From: Burkholderiales bacterium
Lineage (GTDB): Bacteria > Pseudomonadota > Gammaproteobacteria > Burkholderiales > SG8-39
Assembly (NCBI GenBank): GCA_026417035.1
Contig: JAOAEA010000002.1
Span: forward strand, 62,001-126,000
Reading direction: 5' to 3'
Length of the DNA stretch: 64,000 nucleotides
Shown: one piece after another, positions 37,681 to 47,400 of the stretch
How the letters are laid out: each line of letters begins with the position of its first letter
Position numbering within the stretch: the stretch's first letter is position 1
The notes under the pieces: model-generated
Seen by the model: only the letters and a program-made list of their open reading frames with translations
Databases searched by the model: none
Told to the model about the DNA's origin: nothing
Program-made: the position numbers and the translations under genes

Positions 37681-38742
37681 ATGCAAGACGATAAGCGGCT
37701 GTTCCCCACGATGCCCGCGGCCGGCTCCGAGCCGGTGGAGGCCCAATCCGCGGACCCTGTCTCCGAGGCGGCCCTCCTCGAGCGCCTCGAGCGGGTCACG
37801 CGCTTCGCGCGGCGTCTCTTCCAGGTGCCGGTCGTCGCGATCTCGCTCGCCGGGCCCGATGGGTTGCGCGTCAAGGTCTGCCAGGGCATGCCCGCCTCTT
37901 TCCTGGGGCAGGCGCTCGGGCTCGAGGAAACGCTCGGCGCGACCCGGCGGGTCGTCATGATCCAGGACGCCGCGGCGGACATGCGGATCCTGGCGCATCC
38001 CCTCGTCCAGGGAAGACCGCAGATCCGCGGTCTCGCGGTTGCGCCGCTGCGGGGACTCGACCGCGAGGTCAAGGGCGTGATCTTGCTCGCCGACCGCCAG
38101 CCGCGCACGTTCGGCGCGAGCGATCTCGTGCTCCTGAAGGACCTCGTCGCGCTGGCCGAGACGGATCTCGTCATCGCTTCCCTCGGGGAGGCCCGGCTCA
38201 AGCTCATTGCCCACGCCCACGCGCTGCAGCGCAGTGCGCTCATCGATCCCCTGACTCAGCTCTGGAACCGCACGGCGATGGTTTCGGCGCTCGAGCGGGA
38301 GATCCACAGCGCCAAACGGCGCGGAGAGCACGTGTCGGTCATCCTGGCCGGGATCGACGACTTCGACTCAATCGCCGCCGTCGAGGGATCCTCGGCTTCG
38401 GACCTGGCCGTGGTCGAAGTGGCTGGCCGGTTGGCCCATTCGGTGCGGCGCTCCGATCTGATCGGCCGGTACGATGACGATGCGTTCCTGGTCGTGCTTC
38501 CGCGATGCGACCTCGCGCATGCCGGCCGGCTCGCGGACCGGATGCGCCAACAGTTCGCGCGCCGCCCGGTGCGCGCGGGTGCGGTGGAGCTTCCCCTGAC
38601 GCTGTCGTACGGGATCGTCACCGGCCCGCCCGATGGGAAATGGGTCGCCGAGGAGCTTCTGCAGCTCGTGTTGCTCGCCCTCGCCGAAGCCCGCGAGGCG
38701 GGCGTCAGCGCAAGCGTCGCCCGGGAGATCACCTCGCCCTAG
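37681..38742 (+). CDS. GAF domain protein with degenerate GGDEF domain
   Basis: 353 residues. A GAF-type domain spans about residues 30-180 (LFQVPVVAISLAGPDGLRVK to FGASDLVLLKDLVALAETDL). The GGDEF domain (about 190-350) begins ALIDPLTQLWNRTAM, as in active cyclases, but the signature is DDDAF (265-269, in IGRYDDDAFLVVLP) instead of GGDEF. Loss of both glycines and the catalytic acidic residue makes cyclase activity very unlikely; it may bind GTP or c-di-GMP or act through protein contacts. No membrane segment. Followed by 175 bases before glyA that contain no gene. Confidence 0.8.
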   Translation: MQDDKRLFPTMPAAGSEPVEAQSADPVSEAALLERLERVTRFARRLFQVPVVAISLAGPDGLRVKVCQGMPASFLGQALGLEETLGATRRVVMIQDAAADMRILAHPLVQGRPQIRGLAVAPLRGLDREVKGVILLADRQPRTFGASDLVLLKDLVALAETDLVIASLGEARLKLIAHAHALQRSALIDPLTQLWNRTAMVSALEREIHSAKRRGEHVSVILAGIDDFDSIAAVEGSSASDLAVVEVAGRLAHSVRRSDLIGRYDDDAFLVVLPRCDLAHAGRLADRMRQQFARRPVRAGAVELPLTLSYGIVTGPPDGKWVAEELLQLVLLALAEAREAGVSASVAREITSP

Positions 38743-38917
38743 GGAATGTCTGAACGAGGGGAGACACATCCCTCTTCGACCCCGATGTCAGGGGAAGTCC
38801 TGATCCATTCGGCGAATCGATCAGAGCTTCGCTAACAGGCGGCGATCGGGCCCGCGCGGCGCCGGCGGATGCTGCGCTGCGGCATGCTAGCATTGCGGCT
38901 TTGCACGCGCTTCCGCC

Positions 38918-40162
38918 ATGTTCCCCAAGAAGGACGACGTTTCCCACACCGATCCCGAGCTGTGGCGCGCGATCTCCGGCGAGCGCCGCCGTCAGGAGGA
39001 GCACATCGAGCTGATCGCGTCGGAGAACTACGCGAGCCCGGCCGTGCTCGAGGCGCAGGGGTCGGTGCTCACGAACAAGTACGCCGAGGGCTATCCGGGC
39101 AAGCGCTACTACGGCGGCTGCGAGTTCGTCGACGAGGCCGAGAACCTCGCGATCGAGCGCGCGAAGAAGCTCTTCCACGCCGAATACGTCAACGTCCAGC
39201 CGCACTCGGGGTCGCAGGCGAACCAGGCGGTGTTCCTGTCGGTGATGGAGCCCGGCGACACGCTGCTCGGCATGTCGCTCGCCCACGGCGGCCACCTCAC
39301 GCACGGCTCGCCGGTGAACATCTCGGGGCGCCTCTTCCAGGCGGTCGGGTACGGCCTGAACGAGCGCGAGGAGATCGACTACGACGCGCTCGAGCACCTC
39401 GCGCTCGGCCACAAGCCCAAGCTGATCGTCGCCGGTGCGTCGGCCTATTCGCTGCACATCGACTGGAAGCGCATCCGCGAGATCGCGGACAAGGCGGGCG
39501 CGCTCTTCATGGCCGACATCGCCCACTACGCCGGGCTGATCGCGGCGGGCTACTACCCGAGCCCGGTCGGCATCGCCGACTTCGTGACCTCGACGACGCA
39601 CAAGACGCTGCGCGGCCCGCGCGGCGGCATGATCATGGCGCGCGCCGGCCACGAGAAGCTCCTCAACGCGGCGATCTTCCCGCTGCTGCAGGGCGGGCCG
39701 CTCATGCACGTGATCGCCGCAAAGGCCGTCGCGTTCCGGGAAGCGATGGGCAAGGACTTCCGCCGCTACCAGGAAGAGGTCATCAACAACGCGCGCGTGA
39801 TGGCGAAAGTCCTCGCCGAGCGCGGCTACCGGATCGTGTCCGGGCGCACCGACTGCCATCTGTTCCTCGTCGACCTGCGGGGCAGGGGCGTCACCGGCAA
39901 GGAGGCCGAGGAAGCGCTCGGCCGCGCCAACATCACGGTCAACAAGAACTCGGTGCCGAACGATCCCGAGAAGCCCTTCGTCACCAGCGGCATCCGCATC
40001 GGCACACCGGCGATCACGACGCGCGGCTTCACGGAGATCGAGGCCGAGGCGGTGGCGAACCTGATCGCGGAGGTGCTCGACGCCCCGCGCGACGAGGCGA
40101 CCATCGCGCGCGTCGGCGCCGCGGCGACCGCGCTCTGCCGGCGCTTCCCCGTCTACGAGTGA
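38918..40162 (+). CDS. glyA: Serine hydroxymethyltransferase
   Basis: 414 residues. Key motifs are [38 protein letters not shown], and the PLP lysine K229 in [16 protein letters not shown]. The enzyme interconverts serine and glycine with tetrahydrofolate, supplying one-carbon units in the cytoplasm. It heads the conserved glyA-nrdR-ribD-ribE series, with nrdR 13 bases downstream. The glycine it makes and the methylene-THF feed the purN step encoded at 61961. Confidence 0.97.
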   Translation: MFPKKDDVSHTDPELWRAISGERRRQEEHIELIASENYASPAVLEAQGSVLTNKYAEGYPGKRYYGGCEFVDEAENLAIERAKKLFHAEYVNVQPHSGSQANQAVFLSVMEPGDTLLGMSLAHGGHLTHGSPVNISGRLFQAVGYGLNEREEIDYDALEHLALGHKPKLIVAGASAYSLHIDWKRIREIADKAGALFMADIAHYAGLIAAGYYPSPVGIADFVTSTTHKTLRGPRGGMIMARAGHEKLLNAAIFPLLQGGPLMHVIAAKAVAFREAMGKDFRRYQEEVINNARVMAKVLAERGYRIVSGRTDCHLFLVDLRGRGVTGKEAEEALGRANITVNKNSVPNDPEKPFVTSGIRIGTPAITTRGFTEIEAEAVANLIAEVLDAPRDEATIARVGAAATALCRRFPVYE

Positions 40163-40175
40163 GCGTGGCGCGGCG

Positions 40176-40664
40176 ATGAAGTGCCCTTACTGCAAGGCCG
40201 AGGACACCGCGGTCGTCGACACGCGCATCTCCGAGGACGGGGACACCATCCGCCGGCGGCGCGAGTGCGAGTCCTGCGGCAAGCGCTTCACCACCTACGA
40301 GCGCGTCGAGCTCTCGATGCCGACGGTGGTGAAGGCGAACGGCCAGCGCGTCCCCTACAGCCAGGAGAAGATCCGCACCGGGTTCATGCGCGCGCTGCAC
40401 AAGCGGCCGGTGCCGACCGAATACGTGGACGCCGCGATCAACCGCATCGAGCAGCGCATCCTCGCGATGGGCGAACGCGAGATTGCCTCGCGCACGATCG
40501 GCGAGATGGTGATGCGCGAGCTGAAGAAAATGGACGACGTCGCCTACATCCGCTTCGCTTCGGTCTACGAGGACTTCCAGCGCGTCGACGAGTTCCGCGA
40601 GAAGGTCCTCGAGCTCAAGCGCCCGGGCCGCAAGCGCAGCCGCGTCCGGCCCGAGGCGAAGTAG
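40176..40664 (+). CDS. nrdR: Transcriptional repressor NrdR
   Basis: 162 residues. The N-terminal zinc ribbon is MKCPYC...CESCGKRF, followed by an ATP-cone domain ([20 protein letters not shown]). NrdR senses ATP/dATP and represses ribonucleotide reductase genes through NrdR boxes. Length is usual for the family, with a slightly long basic tail. It lies between glyA and ribD, its standard position in Betaproteobacteria. Confidence 0.97.
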   Translation: MKCPYCKAEDTAVVDTRISEDGDTIRRRRECESCGKRFTTYERVELSMPTVVKANGQRVPYSQEKIRTGFMRALHKRPVPTEYVDAAINRIEQRILAMGEREIASRTIGEMVMRELKKMDDVAYIRFASVYEDFQRVDEFREKVLELKRPGRKRSRVRPEAK

Positions 40665-40693
40665 GCCCGTCCGCGCCGCTTCCCCGCCGGCCG

Positions 40694-41785
40694 ATGTTCT
40701 CCACCGCCGACCGCGCGCACATGGCGGAAGCGCTGGCGCTCGCCGAACGCGGGCTCTTCACGACCACGCCCAACCCGCGGGTCGGCGCGCTCATCGTGCG
40801 CGACGGCGCCGTCGTGGGGCGCGGGTTCCACGAGCGCGCCGGCGGCCCGCACGCCGAGATCGCCGCGCTCGCCGAGGCCGGCGAGCGCGCGCGGGGTGCC
40901 ACCGCCTACGTCACGCTCGAACCCTGCAGCCACCACGGGCGCACGCCACCCTGCGCCGACGCGCTCGTCGCCGCGGGCGTCGCACGTGTGGTCGCAGCGA
41001 TGGCCGATCCCAACCCGGTGGCGGGCCGCGGCGCCGACCGCCTGCGCGCCGCGGGCGTCGCGGTCGACATCGGCCTCATGGAAGCGGAGGCCCGCGAGCT
41101 CAACATCGGCTTCCTCGCGCGGCTCGCGCGCGGGCGGCCGTGGATCCGGCTCAAGGTCGCCGCGTCGCTCGACGGCCGGACCGCGCTGGCGGGTGGCGAG
41201 AGCCAGTGGATCACCGGTCCGGAGGCGCGCCGCGACGGCCACCGCTGGCGCGCGCGCGCCTGCGCGATCCTCACCGGCATCGGGACGGTGAAGGAGGACG
41301 ATCCGCAACTCACGGTGCGCGAGGTCGCGACGCCGCGCCAGCCGCTCAGGGTGCTCGTCGACTCGCGGCTCGAGGCTTCTCCCGGCGCGCGGCTCTTCGG
41401 CGCGGGCCCGGTGCTCGTCGCCACGGCGTCCGCGGACCGCGAGCGCGCAGCGCGGCTCGAGGCGCGCGGCGCCGAGGTCGTCGTGCTTCCGGACGCCTCG
41501 GGCAAGGTCGACCTCGGCGCGCTCGCGGCCGAGCTCGCGCGCCGGGAATTGAACGAGATCCACGTCGAGGCGGGTCCGAGGCTGAACGGCTCCCTCGTCG
41601 CCGCGGGCATCGTGGACGAGTTGCTCGTCTATCTCGCGCCGAGCCTCGTCGGCGAAACCGGGCGCGGGATGTTCGCCCTGCCGGCGCCGGCCTCGCTCGC
41701 CGCCTGCCCGCGCCTCGCGCTGCGCGATGTCGCGCGCGTGGGCGACGACGTGCGCATCGTCGCGCGTTTCCAGCACCAGCACTGA
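40694..41785 (+). CDS. ribD: Bifunctional riboflavin deaminase/reductase
   Basis: 363 residues. The N-terminal deaminase has the zinc motif HAE in GGPHAEIAAL and PCSHHGRTPPC. The C-terminal reductase begins about residue 150 (IRLKVAASLDGRTALAGGES then QWITG). It converts diaminohydroxyphosphoribosylaminopyrimidine through two steps to the ribityl product of the riboflavin pathway. It follows nrdR by 29 bases and precedes ribE by 13. Confidence 0.96.
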   Translation: MFSTADRAHMAEALALAERGLFTTTPNPRVGALIVRDGAVVGRGFHERAGGPHAEIAALAEAGERARGATAYVTLEPCSHHGRTPPCADALVAAGVARVVAAMADPNPVAGRGADRLRAAGVAVDIGLMEAEARELNIGFLARLARGRPWIRLKVAASLDGRTALAGGESQWITGPEARRDGHRWRARACAILTGIGTVKEDDPQLTVREVATPRQPLRVLVDSRLEASPGARLFGAGPVLVATASADRERAARLEARGAEVVVLPDASGKVDLGALAAELARRELNEIHVEAGPRLNGSLVAAGIVDELLVYLAPSLVGETGRGMFALPAPASLAACPRLALRDVARVGDDVRIVARFQHQH

Positions 41786-41798
41786 AGGAGGGGGAGCG

Positions 41799-42389
41799 GT
41801 GTTCACCGGAATCGTCGCCGGCATCGGCCGGATCACGAACGTCGCGCCGCGCGACCGGGGCGCGCGCCTCACCATCGACGCGGGCGGGCTCGACCTCGCC
41901 GACGTCGGCCTCGGCGACTCGATCGCCGTGAACGGCGTGTGCCTCACGGTGATCGCCAAGTCGGGAAGCGCCTTCGACGTCGACGTCTCCCAGGAGACCA
42001 TCGACTGCACCGTGGGCCTCGGCGCGCCGGGGGAAGTGAACCTGGAGAAGGCGCTGACGCTCGCCGACCGCCTCGGCGGCCATCTCGTCACGGGACACGT
42101 CGACGGCGTCGGGACGGTGGTCCGCTTCGAGCCCGCGGGCGAGAGCTACCTGCTGAGGATCCGCGCGCCGGCGGAATTGGCGAAGTACATCGCCCGCAAG
42201 GGCTCGATCACCGTGCAGGGCACGAGCCTCACGGTGAACCGGGTGGAAGGCGCCGAGTTCGAGATCAACCTGATCCCGCATACCCTCGATGTGACGACGC
42301 TCAAGCGCCTCGCGCCCGGCGCGCGCGTGAACCTCGAGGTGGACCTCGTCGCGCGCTACGTCGAGCGGCTGCTCGCGACGCGCGACTGA
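41799..42389 (+). CDS. ribE: Riboflavin synthase alpha chain
   Basis: 196 residues from a GTG start preceded by GAAGGAGG. Two lumazine-binding repeats are visible, starting FTGIVAGIGRITNV and HLVTGHVDGVGTVV; the motifs NGVCLTV and GTSLTVN are present once each. It dismutates two lumazine molecules into riboflavin. In many relatives ribBA, ribH and nusB follow directly; here they are absent and small unrelated genes follow. Confidence 0.96.
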   Translation: MFTGIVAGIGRITNVAPRDRGARLTIDAGGLDLADVGLGDSIAVNGVCLTVIAKSGSAFDVDVSQETIDCTVGLGAPGEVNLEKALTLADRLGGHLVTGHVDGVGTVVRFEPAGESYLLRIRAPAELAKYIARKGSITVQGTSLTVNRVEGAEFEINLIPHTLDVTTLKRLAPGARVNLEVDLVARYVERLLATRD

Positions 42390-42402
42390 CCGGCCGCCGG
42401 CC

Positions 42403-42600
42403 TCAATCGTCCCAATCGCCCGCGTCGTCGGCCGCGGCCGCAGGCGCCGGCGCGGGCTCTTCGCGGGGCACCGCCGCGGCGCCCGCGGCGAGCAGCTGCT
42501 CGACGAGGCTCGGGCAGGCGGGCACGCGCTCGCCCGGGGCGAGGCGGCGCTGGAGGTGGACGAAACCCTGTGACGGCGGATACGTCTCGCGCTGTTGCAT
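42403..42600 (-). CDS. Small hypothetical protein, acidic C-terminus
   Basis: 65 residues, MQQRETYPPSQGFVHLQRRL to an Ala/Pro-rich, acidic end (DDAGDWDD). It is supported mainly by a good GGGAGG Shine-Dalgarno sequence at correct spacing and by filling an otherwise empty gap. It has no recognised domain, no signal peptide and no membrane segment. It converges with ribE (13-base gap) and is divergent from the small plus-strand gene at 42878. May be lineage-specific. Confidence 0.45.
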   Translation of the reverse strand: MQQRETYPPSQGFVHLQRRLAPGERVPACPSLVEQLLAAGAAAVPREEPAPAPAAAADDAGDWDD

Positions 42601-42877
42601 GGGGCGACCTCCCGGTGGATGGCGTTCCTCCCGGGCACCGAGCGAAGGCCGTGCCAGCCCGCGCGCTCGCCGCGGCGCCGCTGCGGCGTATCCCGCACTC
42701 GCGCCGGCGTGGCGATCGTAAAACTGTGTGAAAGGTCGCGGCAGCGCGGAACTATTCCACGGCGCACCCCGCGCGCCGCGCGTGAAGATGTGCTCGCGGA
42801 TGCGGGCCTCGCGTGCCGGAATTCCGGCAGCGGTGTCGCAGGGCTCGCGCCCGGGCAGCCCGCAACGCGAGGAGACC

Positions 42878-43135
42878 ATGAGCGAACCCGTCTTCACCGT
42901 CAGCCCCGCCGTGGGCACCGGCTGGCTCGTCCGGCAGGGCGTGGCCGGCGAGGCCGACTTCTTCGCCGACCGCCGGCTCGCGATCGAGCACGCGCAGGCG
43001 CTCGCGCTCGCCGCGCGGCCCGCGCTGGTGCGGGTGCTCCGCGCGAGCGGACGCGTCGAGGACGAGTGGTTCTTCGGGCCGGCGAAGGGCGTGCGCCGCG
43101 TCGGGCCGCTCGCGCCGCGCAGCGCGCTCGGCTGA
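42878..43135 (+). CDS. Small hypothetical protein, DUF2188-like
   Basis: 85 residues; the ATG at 42878 has CGAGGAG before it. The pattern GWLVRQGVAGEADFFADRRL followed by AIEHAQALA and a final WFFGPAKG resembles DUF2188-type small proteins, which have a beta-strand, a helix with an AxxxA repeat and another strand. The match is loose. Function unknown; cytoplasmic. The gene converges on the secreted protein gene 14 bases downstream. Confidence 0.55.
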   Translation: MSEPVFTVSPAVGTGWLVRQGVAGEADFFADRRLAIEHAQALALAARPALVRVLRASGRVEDEWFFGPAKGVRRVGPLAPRSALG

Positions 43136-43149
43136 GCGCGCGGACCCCG

Positions 43150-44394
43150 CTACCAGCGGAACAGCCCGCGCACCTTGTCGACGGCGTCCTTTACCTGGTC
43201 CACGGGGCTGTCGGACGTCTGGCCCGCCGGCGCGCCGCCCGGAGCGGGCGGGGTGCCCGGGGACGCGGCCCGCGACGACGAGCCGCGGGCCGCGCTCGCC
43301 TCGGCGCCCATGCCGAGCATCGTCATCCCGGTCGACTTCACGCGGACGCGCGCGAACCAGACGGGCTCCCACGGCGCCTTCGGGTCGGCCGGACGCGGCG
43401 GATGCGCGAGGTTCAACTCCTCGCCGTAGGCGATCGATTGCAGCATCGCGCCCTCGGTCCCCTCGAAGATGCCCTTCGGGATGGCGCAACGCGTCGCGGT
43501 GGGCGGCAGGACCACCTTCTCCTGGATCATCCGGCGCACGAAGTCGTTCGGCAGGTAGCCGAGCAGCCCGAAGCCGCTGTCGGGCACCTCGCTCGAGGAC
43601 CAGAGGATCATCTCGCCGGTCGACTGCCGGTTCGCCATCGCGAAGTGGAAGTAGCCGAGCGCGTTCGGCACCTCGCGCCAGTCGAGCTGGACCGGCTGCG
43701 AGAGCTCGCCGGCGGCGCTCACCGCCATCGGCGCGAGGAAGTCCTGGCGCTCGCCGATCCGGAACCGGATGTCGGGCGTGTAGTTGCCTTTCACGAGGTG
43801 GTCGCCGAGGAGCGACCCGCGCTCCGGCACCGCCCGCGAATCCTTTTCGTTCGGCCAGACGGCCCGGTCCGGTCCCCACGGCGAGCCGCGGTCCGGCGGC
43901 GTGCGCCCGGCGAACACCTTGGCGAATTCCACCATCGACATCTTCTCGGTGTCGGCGACGCGCGGCTGCCCGGGACGCACCGCCTCGCCGCACCCCCAGT
44001 AGAAGAGGATGCGCGCGCGCGGCTTCTCGAGCTTCTCCGGCGTGTCGCGCTCCTCGGGGCGCGAGGCCCGCTCGACCCGCGGGAGCACGAGCGGCAGGGT
44101 CGGCCCCATGTCGAGCCCGGCCGGGATGTCGTGCGTCGCTTCCGGCGACGCGGGCTTCGGCTGGCGCGAATGGAGATAGAGATTGAGCGACTTCTGCGGG
44201 CCGCCACCCATCCCGGGGACCATCGCGCCCAAGATCGCGCCGCCGAGTCCGCCGCCGCCCATGCCCGGGATGTTCATCGAGTTCGTGCCGACGTCCATCC
44301 AGTACTGCGCGACCGGCGGCTTCGACTGCGCCGCGGCGAGGGCCGGCAGGACGGCGAGGACGGCGAGGGCGACGAGGCGCGGGTTCGGCTGCAT
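43150..44394 (-). CDS. Secreted hypothetical protein
   Basis: 414 residues from the ATG at 44394, which has GGAGGG upstream and begins a signal peptide (MQPNPRLVALAVLAVLPALAA, cleavage near AAQS). A Gly/Met-rich region follows (IPGMGGGGLGGAILGAMVPG). The centre contains RARILFYWGCGEAVRPGQPR and two strand-rich segments. The C-terminus is Ser/Pro/Gly-rich and ends VDQVKDAVDKVRGLFRW. No family was recognised; it resembles unannotated periplasmic proteins of related genomes. Transcribed divergently from hrpA across 101 bases. Confidence 0.7.
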   Translation of the reverse strand: MQPNPRLVALAVLAVLPALAAAQSKPPVAQYWMDVGTNSMNIPGMGGGGLGGAILGAMVPGMGGGPQKSLNLYLHSRQPKPASPEATHDIPAGLDMGPTLPLVLPRVERASRPEERDTPEKLEKPRARILFYWGCGEAVRPGQPRVADTEKMSMVEFAKVFAGRTPPDRGSPWGPDRAVWPNEKDSRAVPERGSLLGDHLVKGNYTPDIRFRIGERQDFLAPMAVSAAGELSQPVQLDWREVPNALGYFHFAMANRQSTGEMILWSSSEVPDSGFGLLGYLPNDFVRRMIQEKVVLPPTATRCAIPKGIFEGTEGAMLQSIAYGEELNLAHPPRPADPKAPWEPVWFARVRVKSTGMTMLGMGAEASAARGSSSRAASPGTPPAPGGAPAGQTSDSPVDQVKDAVDKVRGLFRW

Positions 44395-44495
44395 GGTTCT
44401 TCCCTCCGTTGCGCGGATTCCGGATGGTGCCGATTCTACTCCCGGTGTTTCGCGCCCCGCCGGGAGCGGCGGCAAGATGTGATAACGTCGGTGCG

Positions 44496-47400
44496 GTGAC
44501 GCAAGCCGTCGATCCGCGCGCCGCCGAGCGCCCGCGCCGCGCCCGTTCCGAGTCCACCCGCAGCCGCTTCTCGCCCGAGGAAATCGAGCGGCGGCGGGCG
44601 CTCGCGCCGCGCCCTTCGTTCCCCGAGGAGCTTCCCGTCAGCGCGCGGCGCGACGAGATCGCGCGCGCCATCGAGCGCCACCCGGTGGTGATCGTCGCCG
44701 GCGAGACCGGGTCGGGCAAGACGACGCAGCTCCCGAAGATCGCCCTCGCGGCGGGGCGCGGCATCGGCGGCCTGATCGGCCACACGCAGCCGCGGCGCAT
44801 CGCCGCGCGCACGGTCGCGGCGCGGATCGCGGCCGAGCTAGGCACGGAGCTCGGCCGCGCCGTGGGCTACAAGGTGCGCTTCACCGACCGCACCAGCCCG
44901 TCGGCCTACGTGAAACTGATGACCGACGGCATCCTGCTCGCGGAGACGCAGGCCGACCCCGAGCTGCGCCAGTACGACACCATCATCGTCGACGAGGCGC
45001 ACGAGCGCAGCCTCAACATCGACTTCCTGCTCGGCTACCTGCGCGAGCTCCTGCCACGGCGCCCCGACCTCAAGGTGATCGTGACCTCCGCGACCATCGA
45101 CGCCGAGCGCTTCGCGCGCCACTTCGCCGGACGCGACGGGGCGGGCGCCCCGGTGATCGAGGTCTCCGGAAGGCTCTATCCGGTCGAGGTGCGCTACCGC
45201 CCGCCGCAGGCGAACGAGGACGGCGAGATCGACGTGAACGAGGCGATCGCGGACGCGATCGGCGAACTGCACCGGCACGGGCCGGGCGACGTGCTCGTGT
45301 TCCTGCCCGGCGAGCGCGAGATCCGCGAGGCGGCCGAGGCGCTGCGCAAGCACCATCCCCCCGGCGTCGAGATCCTGCCGCTCTACGCGCGGCTCTCCGC
45401 GGAGGAGCAGGAGCGGGTGTTCAAGCCGCACGCGGGGCGGCGCGTCGTGCTCGCGACCAACGTGGCGGAGACCTCGCTCACCGTGCCCGGCATCCGCTAC
45501 GTGGTGGACACGGGGCTCGCGCGGGTGAAGCGCTACAGCTACCGCAACAAGGTCGAGCAGCTGCGCGTCGAACCGATCTCGCAGGCTGCGGCGAAGCAGC
45601 GCGCCGGGCGCTGCGGGCGGGTCGCCGCGGGGGTGTGCATCCGGCTCTACGACGAAGCCGATCTCGCGAAGCGCCCCGCCTACACCGACCCGGAGATCCT
45701 GCGCGCCTCGCTCGCCGCGGTGATCCTGCGGATGAAGGCGCTCGGCCTGCCGGCGGTCGAGGCCTTCCCCTTCATCGACCCGCCCGCGCCGAAGGCGATC
45801 GCCGACGGCTATGCCCTGCTCGCGGAGCTCGGCGCGGTGGATGAGGCGCGCGCGCTGACCGGCGTGGGCCGCATGCTCGCGAAGCTCCCCATCGACCCGC
45901 GCATCGGGCGCATGGTGCTCGCGGCGCGGGACGAGGGTGCGCTTCCCGAGGTCCTGGTCATCGCCGCGGCGCTCTCGGTGCAGGATCCGCGCGAGCGCCC
46001 GCTCGAGCGCTCGCAGGCCGCCGACGAGGCGCAGAAGCGGTTCGCCGACGAGAAGTCCGACTTCCTCGGGTTCCTCAAGCTCTGGCGCTTCTACGAGGAC
46101 GCGGCCGCGCACAACTCGAACCGCAAGCTCCATCGCCTCGCGCGCGAGCGCTTCCTGTCGTTCACGCGATTGCGCGAATGGCGCGACACCCACTCGCAGC
46201 TGAAGGAGCTCGCCGGCGAGCTCGGCTGGAAGGTGGGCGAGCTCGCGCCTCCGCCCCGCGAGGGCGCGCCGCCGGCCGACGCGCCTCGCACCGCGAGCTA
46301 CGCCGCGGTGCATCGCGCGCTGCTCGCGGGGCTCCTCGGCAACGTCGGGCTGCGCACGGAGGAAGCGAACTACCTCGGCGCGCGCGGCATCCGGTTCTGG
46401 GTGCATCCCGGCTCCGCACTCGCGCGGAAGGCGCCGCGCTGGATCGTCGCCGCGGAGCTCACCGAGACCACGCGGCTGTACGCCCGCGCGGTGGCGGGCA
46501 TCGAGCCCGAGTGGCTCGAGTCGGTCGGGGCGCACCTCATCCGGCGCAGCCAGGCCGATCCGCATTGGGAGAAGCGCGCGGCGCAGGTGGTCGCGCTCGA
46601 GCGCGGCACGCTCTACGGCCTGCCCGTGTACGTGAACCGCCGCGTCCACTACGGGCCGATCGACCCGGTCGAGGCGCGGAAGATCTTCATCCGGCAGGCC
46701 TTGGTGGCGGGCGAGTACGAGACACGCGCGCCGTTCTTCGCCCACAACCGGCGCCTCGTGCGCGACATCGAGGCGCTCGAGCACAAGTCGCGCCGCCCGG
46801 ACGTGCTGGTGGACGAGGAGCTGATCTACGCGTTCTACGACTCGCGCGTCCCCGCGGGCGTCACGAACGGTGCGGCGTTCGAGGCGTGGCGCGAGGAAGC
46901 CGAGCGCAAGGACCCGAAGCTGTTGTTCCTCGAGCGCGACGACCTCATGCGCCACGAGGCGGCCGGCATCACGACGGCGCAGTTCCCGCCGTGCCTCGAG
47001 ATGGCGGGGCGGAGCTTCGCCCTCGAGTACCTGCACGACCCCGGCGGTCCGCGCGACGGCGTCACCCTGACCGTCCCGCTCGTCGCGCTCAACCAGGTGA
47101 GCGCGGCGCGCTGCGAGTGGCTGGTGCCGGGGCTCCTGAAGGAGAAGGTGCAGCTCCTCGCGAAGTCGCTCCCGCAGAAAGTGCGCCATCGCCTCGGTCC
47201 GCTCGCCGAGTTCGCGGCCGCGTTCGTCGCCGCGGTCCCGCCCTCGGATACGCCGCTCGCCGAGGCGATCGCCCGGTACGCGCGCGCCGAGAGGAACGTG
47301 GAGCTGCCGCGCGACGGCTTCCGCCCCGAGACGCTGCCCGCGCACCTGGCGATGAACTTCCGCGTCCTCGACGAGCACGGCCGCCAGCTCGCGATGGGAC

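Noticed and set aside
38743-38917. Glycine or folate riboswitch before glyA
   Set aside because: Only short imperfect stems such as CCCC-N7-GGGG were seen; none of the conserved aptamer sequences could be found.
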